Shown: piece after piece, positions 1 through 8,655 of the stretch
Layout of the letters: every line of letters begins with the position of its first letter
Numbering within the stretch: position 1 is the stretch's first letter
DNA from: JAWSUT01 sp033549345
GTDB taxonomy: Bacteria; Bacillota; Dethiobacteria; Dethiobacterales; Dethiobacteraceae
Direction: 5' to 3'
Length of the DNA: 64,000 bases
Assembly (NCBI GenBank): GCA_033549345.1
Contig: JAWSUT010000007.1
Span: 54,658-118,657 of the forward strand
The notes under the pieces: model-generated
Told to the model about the DNA's origin: nothing
Seen by the model: the letters and a program-made list of their open reading frames with translations, nothing else
Databases searched by the model: none
Translations under genes and position numbers: made by a program

Positions 1-81
1 GGTTGGTTCACTTTGTTTACGAAGCGTACAACCCGTAATCAGCAATAAAAGTATCATCAAAAGCAGAATCTTTGTTTTCAT
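1..81 (-). CDS. Lipoprotein N-terminus (partial, runs off the window)
   Basis: Reading leftward from the ATG at 79-81 gives 27 codons with no stop before the window edge. The peptide begins MKTKILLLMILLLLITGC and continues TLRKQ. This is a short basic N-region, a hydrophobic core and a lipobox (ITGC), which is the pattern of a lipoprotein signal peptide with the conserved Cys at residue 18. A purine-rich GGGGGAAAAA stretch just upstream can serve as ribosome binding site. The mature protein lies outside the window, so its function cannot be stated. Confidence 0.7.
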   Translation of the reverse strand, partial: MKTKILLLMILLLLITGCTLRKQSEPT

Positions 82-173
82 TGTTTTTCCCCCATTCCGT
101 TTTATCACCATGGTATGAATGGGAGAGGAAAGATATGCCAAAATTTACGGCCGGCAGCAGAGGTGCCGCCTGA

Positions 174-692
174 TTATTTTGCCTTGATTTTTGTGAAATA
201 GCCGCCCAGAATTTTACGTGTATCCATGACACTGACAAAAGCCTGGCTGTCTGTTTTGCGGACCAGGGCAAGGAAGCAGGGCAAATCTTTACGTCTTAAA
301 AGAATGTGCAGAATGCGGTGTGTCCCTTCACGCCCGCAGCCCTCCAGAACCGTAACGCCAAATCCCTGCTCACGTGCCATTTCAGCCATTTCTTCAGATT
401 TATTGAGGGAAATCACCTGCGCTGTGGCAAAACCCATCGCCAGGCGTTCCTCAATGTTGCTGCCCACAAAATTTCCGGCGGCAAAACCCAAGGCGTAGAC
501 CACAAGCCTGACAGGGTCATCCAGGCTATCGATGACGCGTGCCAGAGCCAGGATGTAAATAATCACTTCAAAGAAACCGATTAAAGCGGCACTAACAGAT
601 CTGCCGCGCATCAGCATTAAAATGCGCAGGGTGGAAAGAGAAACATCGCTGACCCGCGCAAAAAAGATAAACGCTAATTCAAATACTAACAT
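174..692 (-). CDS. UPF0316/YebE-like membrane protein (DUF5698 + DUF2179)
   Basis: 172 residues. The N-terminal half is hydrophobic, with about three membrane segments (near residues 3-20, 35-55 and 60-78). The C-terminal half is soluble and resembles DUF2179, with a GCGREGTHRILHILLRRKD stretch typical of the family. The layout and length match the UPF0316 proteins of Bacillota (B. subtilis YebE). The biochemical role of the family is unknown; DUF2179 domains are thought to bind small ligands. It lies 41 nt downstream of disA on the same strand, so the two may be cotranscribed. Confidence 0.8.
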   Translation of the reverse strand: MLVFELAFIFFARVSDVSLSTLRILMLMRGRSVSAALIGFFEVIIYILALARVIDSLDDPVRLVVYALGFAAGNFVGSNIEERLAMGFATAQVISLNKSEEMAEMAREQGFGVTVLEGCGREGTHRILHILLRRKDLPCFLALVRKTDSQAFVSVMDTRKILGGYFTKIKAK

Positions 693-733
693 CTAATCAC
701 CAACCAAATTTAAGTTTCTATAAAAATAGTTCT

Positions 734-1804
734 TTAGAGCTGACGCTCAATGAAAATCTGCTCGCGCAAACGCTGCAGACCAATACGGATCGCTTTGGCT
801 CTAATATCCCCGATGCCTTCCACATCATCCAGCATGTCTTCTCCGGCCCGTATCACACCCTGCAGTGTCCCAAAACGGTCAATGAGATTCTCAATTACCA
901 ACATCGGCAGCCTGGGTATTTTTTCAAGGATCCTGTACCCGCGCGGTGTAGCGGGCATTTCCACCACCGATGTGCCGCTGTAACCCAGCATTTTAGCCAG
1001 CACATTATCTGAGAGTGTTTCTCTCATATCCCGGCGCAACCGGTCCAGAACCTTCCCGGGTTCCGTATCCGCCCGGGCACTGTAATCACGAATCAGCATA
1101 GCTGCTTCATTTTCCACATTGCTCAGCAGTTCCTTTAACTGCATTTCTATCAGACGCCCCTCGGTACCAAGCTCCATGATATACTGCTCTACCATCCCCG
1201 CCACTTTCAACACCATCTCCACCCTGCGGAGAACCAGAAACACATCGTTGAAGCTGGCCAGATCCTCAAATTCCAGCGCGCTCAGGCTGACCAATGTCTG
1301 CCGCAGCACATTTCTGTATTTCTCCAGAGTCTGCAAAGCCTGGTTCGCTTTATTGATAATGATACTGACGTCACGCAGCGGGTAGCGGATTTCTCCCTGA
1401 TAAACAGTAATGATACTGCGCCGCTGGGAAATGGAGATAACCACTTCCCCCGTTTGCCTGGCTACCCGCTCTGCTATCCGGTGCCGGATACCGGTTTCCT
1501 GGGAAGGGATAGACGGGTCGGGATTCAGTTGGGTATTGGCATATAAAATTTTCTTACACTGAGAACAGAGAATAATGCCGCCATCCAGTTTGGCCAGCTC
1601 ATAAAGCCTGGCCGGCGTGAGTTCCACGTCCAGTTTAAAGCCGCCTTCCATCAGTGCTTCAATCCGCGGACTCCAACCCATGACGATCAGGGCCCCCGTT
1701 CTGGCACCAAGAATGTTCTCCAGTGCTTCCCGTATCGGTGTGCCGGGGGCTAAACGTGAGAGTGTGTTCATTAATTGTTGCGTTTCATCTTTCTTCCTGC
1801 CCAT
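734..1804 (-). CDS. disA: DNA integrity scanning diadenylate cyclase DisA
   Basis: 356 residues, close to the usual length of about 360. The N-terminal DAC domain shows DGGIIL near residue 75 and RHRIAE near residue 108, the two ATP-binding motifs used to make c-di-AMP from two ATP. A helical linker follows, then a C-terminal helix-hairpin-helix DNA-binding part (VEGIGDIRAKAIRIGLQRL). DisA scans DNA and lowers c-di-AMP output at lesions. Start: ATGATG overlaps the radA TGA; the second ATG (1804) is better spaced from GGGAGG than the first (1807). A CSQC pair directly after DGGIIL is unlike the B. subtilis protein. radA-disA is the classical gene pair. Confidence 0.95.
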   Translation of the reverse strand: MGRKKDETQQLMNTLSRLAPGTPIREALENILGARTGALIVMGWSPRIEALMEGGFKLDVELTPARLYELAKLDGGIILCSQCKKILYANTQLNPDPSIPSQETGIRHRIAERVARQTGEVVISISQRRSIITVYQGEIRYPLRDVSIIINKANQALQTLEKYRNVLRQTLVSLSALEFEDLASFNDVFLVLRRVEMVLKVAGMVEQYIMELGTEGRLIEMQLKELLSNVENEAAMLIRDYSARADTEPGKVLDRLRRDMRETLSDNVLAKMLGYSGTSVVEMPATPRGYRILEKIPRLPMLVIENLIDRFGTLQGVIRAGEDMLDDVEGIGDIRAKAIRIGLQRLREQIFIERQL

Positions 1805-3159
1805 CATACCCTCCCTGGATCAAAGGCTTCATGCAGTGCTGAGACACCGAACAATTCCATACCCGCCCGGTCGCGCAGGCCCGCCAGGCTAAACTTGGGC
1901 ACAACTGCACGCTTAAAGCCAAGCCGGGCCCCTTCATGCAGCCGCTGTTCAAGGTGCGGGATTCCCCTTACTTCTCCGGCCAGCCCGATTTCACCCAAAA
2001 ATATTGTGTCCACAGCAAACGGTGTATCCCGAAACGAGCTAACCAGGCTTGCCGCCACGGCGAGATCAACGGCAGGTTCACTCAGGCGGACGCCGCCTGC
2101 AGCGTTGACAAATACGTCATAATCAAGGATATGAAGCCCCGCATGCTTTTCCAGCACAGCCAGAATCAGGGCCACACGGTTCAAATCCACGCCGGTAGCT
2201 GTCCTGCGGGGGTTTCCGTAACGCGTTGGGCTGACAAGGGCCTGGATCTCTAACAGGAGCGGCCTCGTTCCCTCAATCGATGCAGTCACCACGGAGCCGG
2301 CCGCATCGGCCGGCCGCTGGGACAACAGCCATTCAGATGGGTTGGCCACTTCAGCCAGGCCGGTGGTACCCATAGTGAAAAGTCCGATTTCATGCGTGGA
2401 ACCAAAACGGTTTTTCACCGCACGCAGGATTCTGTAGAGGTGCTGCCTATCACCTTCAAAGTAAAGGACACAGTCCACCATGTGCTCCAGCAGTCTCGGC
2501 CCCGCAATCTGGCCTTCCTTGGTTACATGGCCAATCAGGAACACCGCAATATTTTGCCCCTTGGCCAGCCGCATCCAGGCCGCTGTAGCTTCTTTTAGCT
2601 GGCTGACGCTGCCTGCCGCGGAGGGCAGTTCGGGCCGGTAGACCGTCTGGATGGAATCCACAACCACCACATCGGGCCTGACTGCCAGTACCTGCTCCTC
2701 AATCACATCCATATCGGTTTCGGCCAGGACCAAAAGATTAGCTGTATCTACCTGCAGCCGCCGGGCCCGCATGGAAAGCTGCGCCGGCGATTCCTCTCCG
2801 GCGATATAGAGCACCTTCTTGCCGGTTTGCCCCAGCCCCTGTGCTGCCTGCAGTACAAGCGTGGATTTCCCTATGCCGGGATCTCCGCCAATCAGCACCA
2901 GCGAACCGGGTACAACACCTCCGCCAAGGACACGATCAAGTTCGGTGCTGCCTGTGACAAAGCGCAAAGAGTCTTCATTATTCAGTTCCCCCAGCAGCGT
3001 GGCTTTTGGCCGTACATCAGGCCGGGACCGGCCTTTGGCGGGTGTACGAAGCTCTTCCTCCATCCGGTTCCACACTCCGCACCCCGGGCACTTGCCAAGC
3101 CACTTTGGTGATTCGTAACCGCATTCCACGCAGAAATAGACGGTTTTTCCCTTTGCCAA
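1804..3159 (-). CDS. radA: DNA repair protein RadA (Sms)
   Basis: 451 residues, the family's normal length. It has an N-terminal C4 zinc finger (C10, C13, C24, C27), then a RecA-like ATPase with Walker A GGDPGIGKST (91-100) and the RadA-specific KNRFG motif, and a C-terminal Lon-protease-like domain (catalytically inactive in the family). RadA is a hexameric branch-migration helicase in recombination and, in Gram-positives, transformation. Its stop overlaps the start of disA, indicating translational coupling. The ATG is preceded by GGGAGGAAATGGC. Confidence 0.96.
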   Translation of the reverse strand: MAKGKTVYFCVECGYESPKWLGKCPGCGVWNRMEEELRTPAKGRSRPDVRPKATLLGELNNEDSLRFVTGSTELDRVLGGGVVPGSLVLIGGDPGIGKSTLVLQAAQGLGQTGKKVLYIAGEESPAQLSMRARRLQVDTANLLVLAETDMDVIEEQVLAVRPDVVVVDSIQTVYRPELPSAAGSVSQLKEATAAWMRLAKGQNIAVFLIGHVTKEGQIAGPRLLEHMVDCVLYFEGDRQHLYRILRAVKNRFGSTHEIGLFTMGTTGLAEVANPSEWLLSQRPADAAGSVVTASIEGTRPLLLEIQALVSPTRYGNPRRTATGVDLNRVALILAVLEKHAGLHILDYDVFVNAAGGVRLSEPAVDLAVAASLVSSFRDTPFAVDTIFLGEIGLAGEVRGIPHLEQRLHEGARLGFKRAVVPKFSLAGLRDRAGMELFGVSALHEAFDPGRV

Positions 3160-3226
3160 GCCATTTCCTCCCGTTTTATCTTTCTCTTTCCAGAGTATTT
3201 TATTTCCTGCATGGAGTCAAGTGCCC

Positions 3227-4249
3227 TCAGACAAAGTATAGTAAATTTCCTGCGGGAAAGTACCGATTAATTTCTTCTGCGAAAAAATCCTCCGCTTCCT
3301 TCATTTCCTCACGAAGGTAAATATATTTACCGTAACCAAACTGCCCGTATTTAAAGCGCCGCTCTTCCTGTTCCAGGGGCAGGGCGGAGGCGGGGAAAAT
3401 GGCCTCAATGTTTGCTTTGGCCCGGGTGGTGAAACGATGGGTGATCACTTCAAACGAAGGGTCTGCATCCGGAATTTCTTTTCTGAGCATCGCCAGTACG
3501 TCGCTGTATCCTTCACGCCAACCGTCTTCCAGAAAGACCGGGGCAATTAAAAACCCCAGCGGGTAACCGGCCCGGAAGACCTTCACCGCTGCCCTGATTC
3601 TTTCCTCCAGAGGCGGTGTTCCATGTTCAAAGCGGCGGATAATCTCCGGCATATTAACAGAAAAACGAAATTCTGTTTTTTTACGGTGTTCCAAATTCAA
3701 CAAAGAATCGACCGCGCTGAATTTAGTGACAAAGCGGAACCGGCCCATTTCCTGGCCGGCAAAAAAATTGATTGCTTTTGCCAGCGCTCCGCTGTAGGGC
3801 TCCAGCGGAATCGGGTCTGATGTGGCCGCGCCTTCAAAGATGGTCACCGCCGGTTTTCTTTTGTCAATGACCGCGGCGGCAGCACTAAGGATCTCGTCAA
3901 TATTCACATACAGCCTGACCACGGGCCGGGCACCCAGTGTGGTATGCAGGTAGCAATACTCACACATCCCGGGACAACTTGTGGACATGACAAGCTGAAA
4001 ATCCGAGGATGGCCGGCAGGAGGCAAATTCCAGCGTCTTGCGAACACCCACGACCAGCGTCTCTTTTGCGCTGCGGAATTTTTGCGCCGGCGTTTCCCCC
4101 GGCAGGCCACTAACCCGGTTGTGGCTACCGATGGTACGGATCTCTTTGCCTTCCGCGCGAAAGCGCTCCCATAGTTTTTTGCCAAGAGGATACGCCAGCG
4201 CACGCTCTTCAAACAGAACCCTTTTGGGCATAAAGAATGGTAGCTGCAT
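3227..4249 (-). CDS. splB: Spore photoproduct lyase (radical SAM)
   Basis: 340 residues, full length. It carries the CPGMCEYCY radical-SAM motif (C92, C96, C99), with the CX3CX2C spacing characteristic of SPL, plus the family's YVNIDEIL and RFVTKF stretches. SPL repairs the thymine dimer that UV makes in spore DNA, during germination. Oddity: in the EGAATSD stretch (139-145) an Ala stands where, from memory, B. subtilis SplB has the H-donor Cys141 (EAACTSD); C78 is the only other cysteine. The Shine-Dalgarno AGAGGTG is buried in the 3' arm of the hairpin at 4251-4290, which also looks like the terminator of the upstream ABC operon. Confidence 0.9.
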   Translation of the reverse strand: MQLPFFMPKRVLFEERALAYPLGKKLWERFRAEGKEIRTIGSHNRVSGLPGETPAQKFRSAKETLVVGVRKTLEFASCRPSSDFQLVMSTSCPGMCEYCYLHTTLGARPVVRLYVNIDEILSAAAAVIDKRKPAVTIFEGAATSDPIPLEPYSGALAKAINFFAGQEMGRFRFVTKFSAVDSLLNLEHRKKTEFRFSVNMPEIIRRFEHGTPPLEERIRAAVKVFRAGYPLGFLIAPVFLEDGWREGYSDVLAMLRKEIPDADPSFEVITHRFTTRAKANIEAIFPASALPLEQEERRFKYGQFGYGKYIYLREEMKEAEDFFAEEINRYFPAGNLLYFV

Positions 4250-4250
4250 A

Positions 4251-4290
4251 AAAAAACACCTCTGGGATAGCGTTCCCTAAAAGAGGTGTC
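4251..4290 (-). terminator. Terminator hairpin overlapping the splB Shine-Dalgarno
   Basis: Minus-strand stem ACACCTCT (4282-4289) pairs with AGAGGTGT (4256-4263), with a nested GGGA/TCCC stem inside the loop, followed by a T run (4251-4256). It lies 17 nt after the last gene of the ABC operon and fits a rho-independent terminator. The 3' arm AGAGGTG sits 7 nt upstream of the splB ATG, so the same bases appear to serve as that gene's ribosome binding site. Confidence 0.75.
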
Positions 4291-4306
4291 TTTTACATTC
4301 ATTTTG

Positions 4307-5578
4307 TTAAATAAAGCGCAGCGCCTCTGCCGGATCCAGCTTTGCTGCCTGCCGGGCGGGATACAGGCTGGCCAGCGCGCCAATCAGAACGGCCAGCAAT
4401 ACAGCGGCGGCAAAAAGATCCAGGCGCCAGGGAACAGAAAGTTCCATTCCGGCCAAAAGCGGCCCCCCGAACCCCGCCATAAGCATCCCGGCAACATAGC
4501 CGATAACGCCGCCCAGCGTACTGACAATCAAACCCTCAAGCAAAATGATTTTTGCCACATGGGATTTGCGAAAACCAATGGCACGGAAAATTCCGATTTC
4601 CCGGGTGCGTTCACGGACAGCGCCCGACATGGTCAGGCCCACAACAAGCAGGCCGACAAACAAGACCAGTACAGACACCGACATACCAAAGCGCGTCAGC
4701 CGGGTTAGCATTTCATCCCGTCCCAGCATCGCCTGGCGCAGACTGGTGACACTGGCATGTGGCAACAGTGTACTGAGCTCTGCAATCAGGGCGTTCTCAG
4801 AGCCCAGGCTGTAGTCTGCCGAAACTTCAATCACAGTCACTTCACCTGGTCTGCCAAGTAAATTCTGCGCAGCAGTCAGATTCATCATAATCTGACTGTC
4901 TTCCGGAGAAGCGTTTTCTTCAAGGACGGCAAGCACGTTGAAATCAATGCCGCCCAGAGTGATGGTATCTCCCTGGACCGCACCCAGTGTTTCTGCGACG
5001 GTAGCGCCAAGAAAGACACTGTCATCGGCAAAATCAAACACGGAGAGGTCCTCGCGGGACAGATCCAGTCTTTCGTATTCCATTTCTTTGGTTTCCCCGT
5101 CCACTTCCATCGTATACGTCCCAACGGCTGCATTGAGCTTTTCATCAGAACTCAGCCGCAACCAGGGTTTTATGCTAAATTCATTTTGCAGGTTGCTGCC
5201 TGCCACAATGACAGATTTTCCATTTGTTTCTGACACACCCAACAGCTTGGGAGATACAGCCCGCAGCATAGACCTGCCTGTTCCATCGGGCATGCTGTTA
5301 ATCGCAGCCACGTCACCATTGGAGAGTTTCTCCACGTCAAAGAGTACTTCCGGTATGGTGATGCCACCGTAAGAGAAGGCCAGTTCGCCGGTATCAGGGG
5401 TGATGACAATATTGGCCCCGTATTCGTCCATCTGGCGGGTCATTTCCACCTTCATGGTTTCGACCACGCCGGTAACGGATACCACGGTGGCGATTCCAAT
5501 GACCAGCCCCAGCACCACAAAGAACATCTTCGCTTTACGCCGACGCAGATTGTTTACAGCAATCTGAAAAAAAGTCAT
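4307..5578 (-). CDS. MacB/FtsX-type ABC transporter permease (second of operon)
   Basis: 423 residues. One N-terminal membrane segment (about 20-40) is followed by a large extracytoplasmic MacB-like periplasmic-core domain (about 45-290) and three C-terminal membrane segments with the FtsX signature VRERTREIGIFRAIGF. The C-terminus ends in the conserved LDPAEALRFI. It is paralogous to the 399-residue permease at 6335, with which it would form a heterodimer around the ATPase at 5591. MacB-type systems use mechanotransmission to export substrates from the outer leaflet or periplasm rather than classical import. Start ATG preceded by GGAGGGATACC. Last gene of the operon. Confidence 0.88.
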   Translation of the reverse strand: MTFFQIAVNNLRRRKAKMFFVVLGLVIGIATVVSVTGVVETMKVEMTRQMDEYGANIVITPDTGELAFSYGGITIPEVLFDVEKLSNGDVAAINSMPDGTGRSMLRAVSPKLLGVSETNGKSVIVAGSNLQNEFSIKPWLRLSSDEKLNAAVGTYTMEVDGETKEMEYERLDLSREDLSVFDFADDSVFLGATVAETLGAVQGDTITLGGIDFNVLAVLEENASPEDSQIMMNLTAAQNLLGRPGEVTVIEVSADYSLGSENALIAELSTLLPHASVTSLRQAMLGRDEMLTRLTRFGMSVSVLVLFVGLLVVGLTMSGAVRERTREIGIFRAIGFRKSHVAKIILLEGLIVSTLGGVIGYVAGMLMAGFGGPLLAGMELSVPWRLDLFAAAVLLAVLIGALASLYPARQAAKLDPAEALRFI

Positions 5579-5590
5579 GGTATCCCTCCA

Positions 5591-6310
5591 TTATACTGTC
5601 TTGCAGCCGGGAATAAGCTGAAGAATTTCCGCTTTATCGGTGCAGAGCAATCCGTCTTTCATTAAGATGGTCCGGCCCATAAAGCGGGTATTCTCCGAAT
5701 TGTGGGTGACCATCAGAACCGTAAGCCCTTCATCATTTAACTCCTGAAAAAGGCCCATGATTTCCTTACCTGTTTTGGTGTCCAGACTGCCGGTAGGCTC
5801 GTCGGCGAGGACCACCGGCGGCTGGTTGACAATAGCGCGGGCAATGGCCACACGCTCCTGCTCGCCGCCTGACATCTGGCTGGGTAGGCGGTTCATTTTG
5901 CCGGTCAGGCCGACACGGACAAGTACATGCTCTGCCATTTCCCTTTTCTGCTTTGCAGAAAACGTAGTGGTCGTCAGTGGAAGCATCACATTTTCCATTG
6001 CCGTAAGATAGGGAATCAGCTGAAACTGCTGAAAAACAAAACCCAGGTATTCCCGGCGAAAATCGGCGCGCTTTTCCTGTGAAAGAGCATACAGGTCAAT
6101 GCCGTCAATCTGAATGCGTCCCGCAGAAGGCGGGTTGAGGCCGCCGATAATACTTAGAAGTGTACTTTTACCGGAACCGGAATGCCCCATTACGGCTACG
6201 GACTCCCCTTTATAAATGTCCAGTGTTATACCGCGCAGTGCCTGGACTTCTTCACCGGATGACTTATATGATTTTTGTAAATCGCGCATATTAATTAAGA
6301 CGTCTGTCAT
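5591..6310 (-). CDS. ABC transporter ATP-binding protein (MacB/LolD type)
   Basis: 239 residues. Walker A GHSGSGKST (about 42-50), the Q-loop, the signature MSGGEQERVAIARAI, Walker B VVLADEPTGSLD and the H-loop VTHNSE are all intact. The MacB/LolD/FtsE subfamily is marked by the short DEPTGSLDTKTG stretch. It sits between the two FtsX-type permeases with gaps of 12 and 24 nt, so it is the shared ATPase of a heteromeric complex. Start ATG with GGGAGG upstream. Confidence 0.92.
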   Translation of the reverse strand: MTDVLINMRDLQKSYKSSGEEVQALRGITLDIYKGESVAVMGHSGSGKSTLLSIIGGLNPPSAGRIQIDGIDLYALSQEKRADFRREYLGFVFQQFQLIPYLTAMENVMLPLTTTTFSAKQKREMAEHVLVRVGLTGKMNRLPSQMSGGEQERVAIARAIVNQPPVVLADEPTGSLDTKTGKEIMGLFQELNDEGLTVLMVTHNSENTRFMGRTILMKDGLLCTDKAEILQLIPGCKTV

Positions 6311-6334
6311 AAGAATTGTCCCTCCCGTAATGGT

Positions 6335-7534
6335 TTAAATAAAGCGCAGAGCTTCCACCGGATCCAGCCTCGCAGCCTTCAGAGCGGGGTATAGGCTGGC
6401 TACTACCGCCAGAATACTGGAAAGCGCCACAGACGGCAGAATCAGACTGGTATTCCAGGGAATACTTACCTGCATCTGTGCCAAGAAAGGTCCTGCCACA
6501 CGGGCTAACCCGTTGCCCACGGCGAATCCGGCTAAACCGCCAATGATGCTTACAATCAGCACCTCCAGCACGATAATCTCCACCACATGCAGCCGTCTGA
6601 AGCCGATGGCCCGGAAGATGCCGATTTCACGTGTGCGCTCGTTTACAGATGAGAGCATTGTCACAAGCACCACCAAAGCAGCAACCAGCAAAACCACACC
6701 GGAGAGAGCAAAACCAAAGGACGAAAAGCGGTCAATGGTTTCCTCACGGATAAGCGCCGCCTGACGCAGGGCGGTCACCCGGCCGTTGGGCAGTACATCC
6801 GTCAGCTGAGCGACGATTTCTTCCACAGGACAGAAATTACAGTACGCCGAGACTTCAATCATTGAAAATTCACCCGGGCGGCCCACAAGGCCCTGCACCA
6901 CCGCCAGATTCCCGTAAATAAGCCCGTCTTCCTCTGTACCCATCTCATGTAACACACCAGTTACTGTAAATGCCCGGCCCTGAACATCCATCAGGTCACC
7001 GGCATTTTTATCCAATGCCCGGGCTGCTCCGGATCCCAGAATAAGCCCGTCTTCCGGTACATCGAGCAGAGCCAGGTCCGTTATGCGTTCCCCGGCGGGC
7101 ACACCGGCCTCTTCCCGCAGAGAAAACCAGGGTTTCATTGTAAATTCACGTTTGGTATCGACGCCCACAAACAGGGTTTGCTGGCCGTCCACAGTTACGG
7201 CACCCACAATTTTGGGAGAGATTATGTTTATGCTTTCACCATCTGGAATCTCCCTGATTTTTGGCAGATCCGCCTCGGTGAGCATTTCAACGTCAAATGC
7301 CACTTCTGAGACGTGTGTTCCGCCATAACTCAGCTCCATCCCCTCAGAACGGGGTGTAATGACCACATTGGCACCAAATTCGTCCAGCCTTTCACCCAGT
7401 TCCAGGCGCATGGCCTGCACAATACTAAAGAGCGCCACCACGGTGGCAACCCCCACCACCAGGCCAATTACCAGAAAAGCCATTTTGACTTTTCTTCTTT
7501 TTAAATTGCTTAGTGCAATCTGATAGATGCTCAT
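6335..7534 (-). CDS. MacB/FtsX-type ABC transporter permease (first of operon)
   Basis: 399 residues with the same plan as the 4307 permease: an N-terminal membrane helix, an extracytoplasmic core of about 230 residues, and three C-terminal helices with VNERTREIGIFRAIGF and the terminal LDPVEALRFI. The core contains CNFCP (a CxxC pair) that its paralogue lacks, which could matter if the substrate is a metal or redox-active. The ATG at 7534 is preferred over the upstream GTG because GAGGTG lies 5 nt before it. It is cotranscribed with the DUF2318 gene and the 146-residue membrane protein. Confidence 0.88.
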   Translation of the reverse strand: MSIYQIALSNLKRRKVKMAFLVIGLVVGVATVVALFSIVQAMRLELGERLDEFGANVVITPRSEGMELSYGGTHVSEVAFDVEMLTEADLPKIREIPDGESINIISPKIVGAVTVDGQQTLFVGVDTKREFTMKPWFSLREEAGVPAGERITDLALLDVPEDGLILGSGAARALDKNAGDLMDVQGRAFTVTGVLHEMGTEEDGLIYGNLAVVQGLVGRPGEFSMIEVSAYCNFCPVEEIVAQLTDVLPNGRVTALRQAALIREETIDRFSSFGFALSGVVLLVAALVVLVTMLSSVNERTREIGIFRAIGFRRLHVVEIIVLEVLIVSIIGGLAGFAVGNGLARVAGPFLAQMQVSIPWNTSLILPSVALSSILAVVASLYPALKAARLDPVEALRFI

Positions 7535-7574
7535 CGGCACACCTCACGATTTAATCTTTAGCGTTTGTAGCGTA

Positions 7575-8015
7575 TCAGTCAATCTCGTAGACCTGTCCGT
7601 TCCCGTAGCCGATTCGCTTAACGAGTTCTCCGTCTTTGTAGATGTGAATCTCCTGGTGGCAGCCGAAGTCCTCCACAATGGCCTCCACATCTGTATCATT
7701 GTAGTTGGCCACATAATACTCCAGGCCAATCTGACGGAGTTCGGTATCACTCAGGGTGGCACCGCCACCCCCGCTGCCGCAGCAGCTTCCGCCGCCGGCG
7801 GAATATCCGGCAGGACTGTTATTGGTGCGTGCAAAGATATAGTTGTTGATGCCCATCACGGCAATAACTGCAATCAGTGCAACAATGACATAGTCTTTCA
7901 GTGACGATCCGCCTCCGCCTCCGCCCGAAGGACGGACGGGCCTTTGGGGCCGTTCCTCTTCTTCCATATATATCTCGTCATATAATTCGTCGTCATGAAT
8001 CATGTCTCTGACCAA
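7575..8015 (-). CDS. Small membrane protein with Gly-rich Cys-Cys linker
   Basis: 146 residues from a TTG start (GGAGGTG 6 nt upstream); an ATG at 8003 is possible. The N-terminus is acidic, then comes a poly-Gly run, one membrane segment (YVIVALIAVIAVMG) and an external GGGSCCGSGGGG stretch. A small compact C-terminal domain of about 60 residues follows, containing a third Cys (FGCHQE) and ending GNGQVYEID. I do not recognise the family. The Cys-Cys pair and its place between a CxxC-rich DUF2318 protein and an exporter suggest metal or thiol handling at the outer face; that is inference. Confidence 0.7.
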   Translation of the reverse strand: MVRDMIHDDELYDEIYMEEEERPQRPVRPSGGGGGGSSLKDYVIVALIAVIAVMGINNYIFARTNNSPAGYSAGGGSCCGSGGGGATLSDTELRQIGLEYYVANYNDTDVEAIVEDFGCHQEIHIYKDGELVKRIGYGNGQVYEID

Positions 8016-8045
8016 CAGGGTCACCTCCGTTTTTTTGTAGCTCTT

Positions 8046-8633
8046 TTACAGTGCGCGGATCCGCCAGTTAAGGACTTCACTTTCTTCAATCAGAATCATG
8101 CCGTCTTCCACAACCGGGTACATGTTGGTCGGCGGATACGAGCCGCAGGCTACAGCACCGGAGATAAACTGATGGTCTTCAATGGTGTAGGTCGTCCGGC
8201 AAACATCACAAACCAATGTATCACCCGCCAGGGAGAACGTGCGGCCGCGGCAGGGTTCACACATGCTGCTGCCGGCAAAAAGCCTGCCGGACGGAGTAAT
8301 GTATGCCATGAGAGGAACCACAGTCCCTTCATTATTTTCCAGTTCAAAAAAGACAATATTGTTTTCGTCGACTTGTGACAGGGGTATTTTAATTTTGCCT
8401 TCTTCAACAACCGGTTCAACGGCGGTCATAGAAATAAATTCACCCACATAGGAACGGGGTGCGACTACAGGCTCACCGAAATATGCCTGATCGGACTTTT
8501 CGGCTCCGCCAAACTGCACAAACACGAATCCGGCGGCGAGAATGACAGCCAGGATACCGACAATAAGCGGTATTTTGCTTTTCTGGGGCTGGGAAAATTG
8601 TTCTTTCTTGCTGACACCTTTCTTCTTGGACAC
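8046..8633 (-). CDS. DUF2318 membrane-anchored CxxC protein
   Basis: 195 residues. It has a basic N-terminus, one membrane anchor (about 21-40), then an external domain with CEPC (125-128), CDVC (142-145) and a further C163, in the arrangement of DUF2318 proteins, which are annotated as putative Fe-S or metal-binding membrane proteins. GTG start with GGAGG well placed. First gene of a five-gene operon ending at 4307. A consensus-like promoter (8683-8711) and a 19-bp dyad (8656-8674) lie immediately upstream, and the dyad recurs in the blaI promoter. Confidence 0.85.
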   Translation of the reverse strand: MSKKKGVSKKEQFSQPQKSKIPLIVGILAVILAAGFVFVQFGGAEKSDQAYFGEPVVAPRSYVGEFISMTAVEPVVEEGKIKIPLSQVDENNIVFFELENNEGTVVPLMAYITPSGRLFAGSSMCEPCRGRTFSLAGDTLVCDVCRTTYTIEDHQFISGAVACGSYPPTNMYPVVEDGMILIEESEVLNWRIRAL

Positions 8634-8655
8634 TGTGTATTCCTCCTTGTCTCAT

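Noticed and set aside
17..271. 84-codon minus-strand frame at the window start
   Set aside because: Overlaps the YebE-like gene and a better-supported lipoprotein start at 81; its translation has no features.
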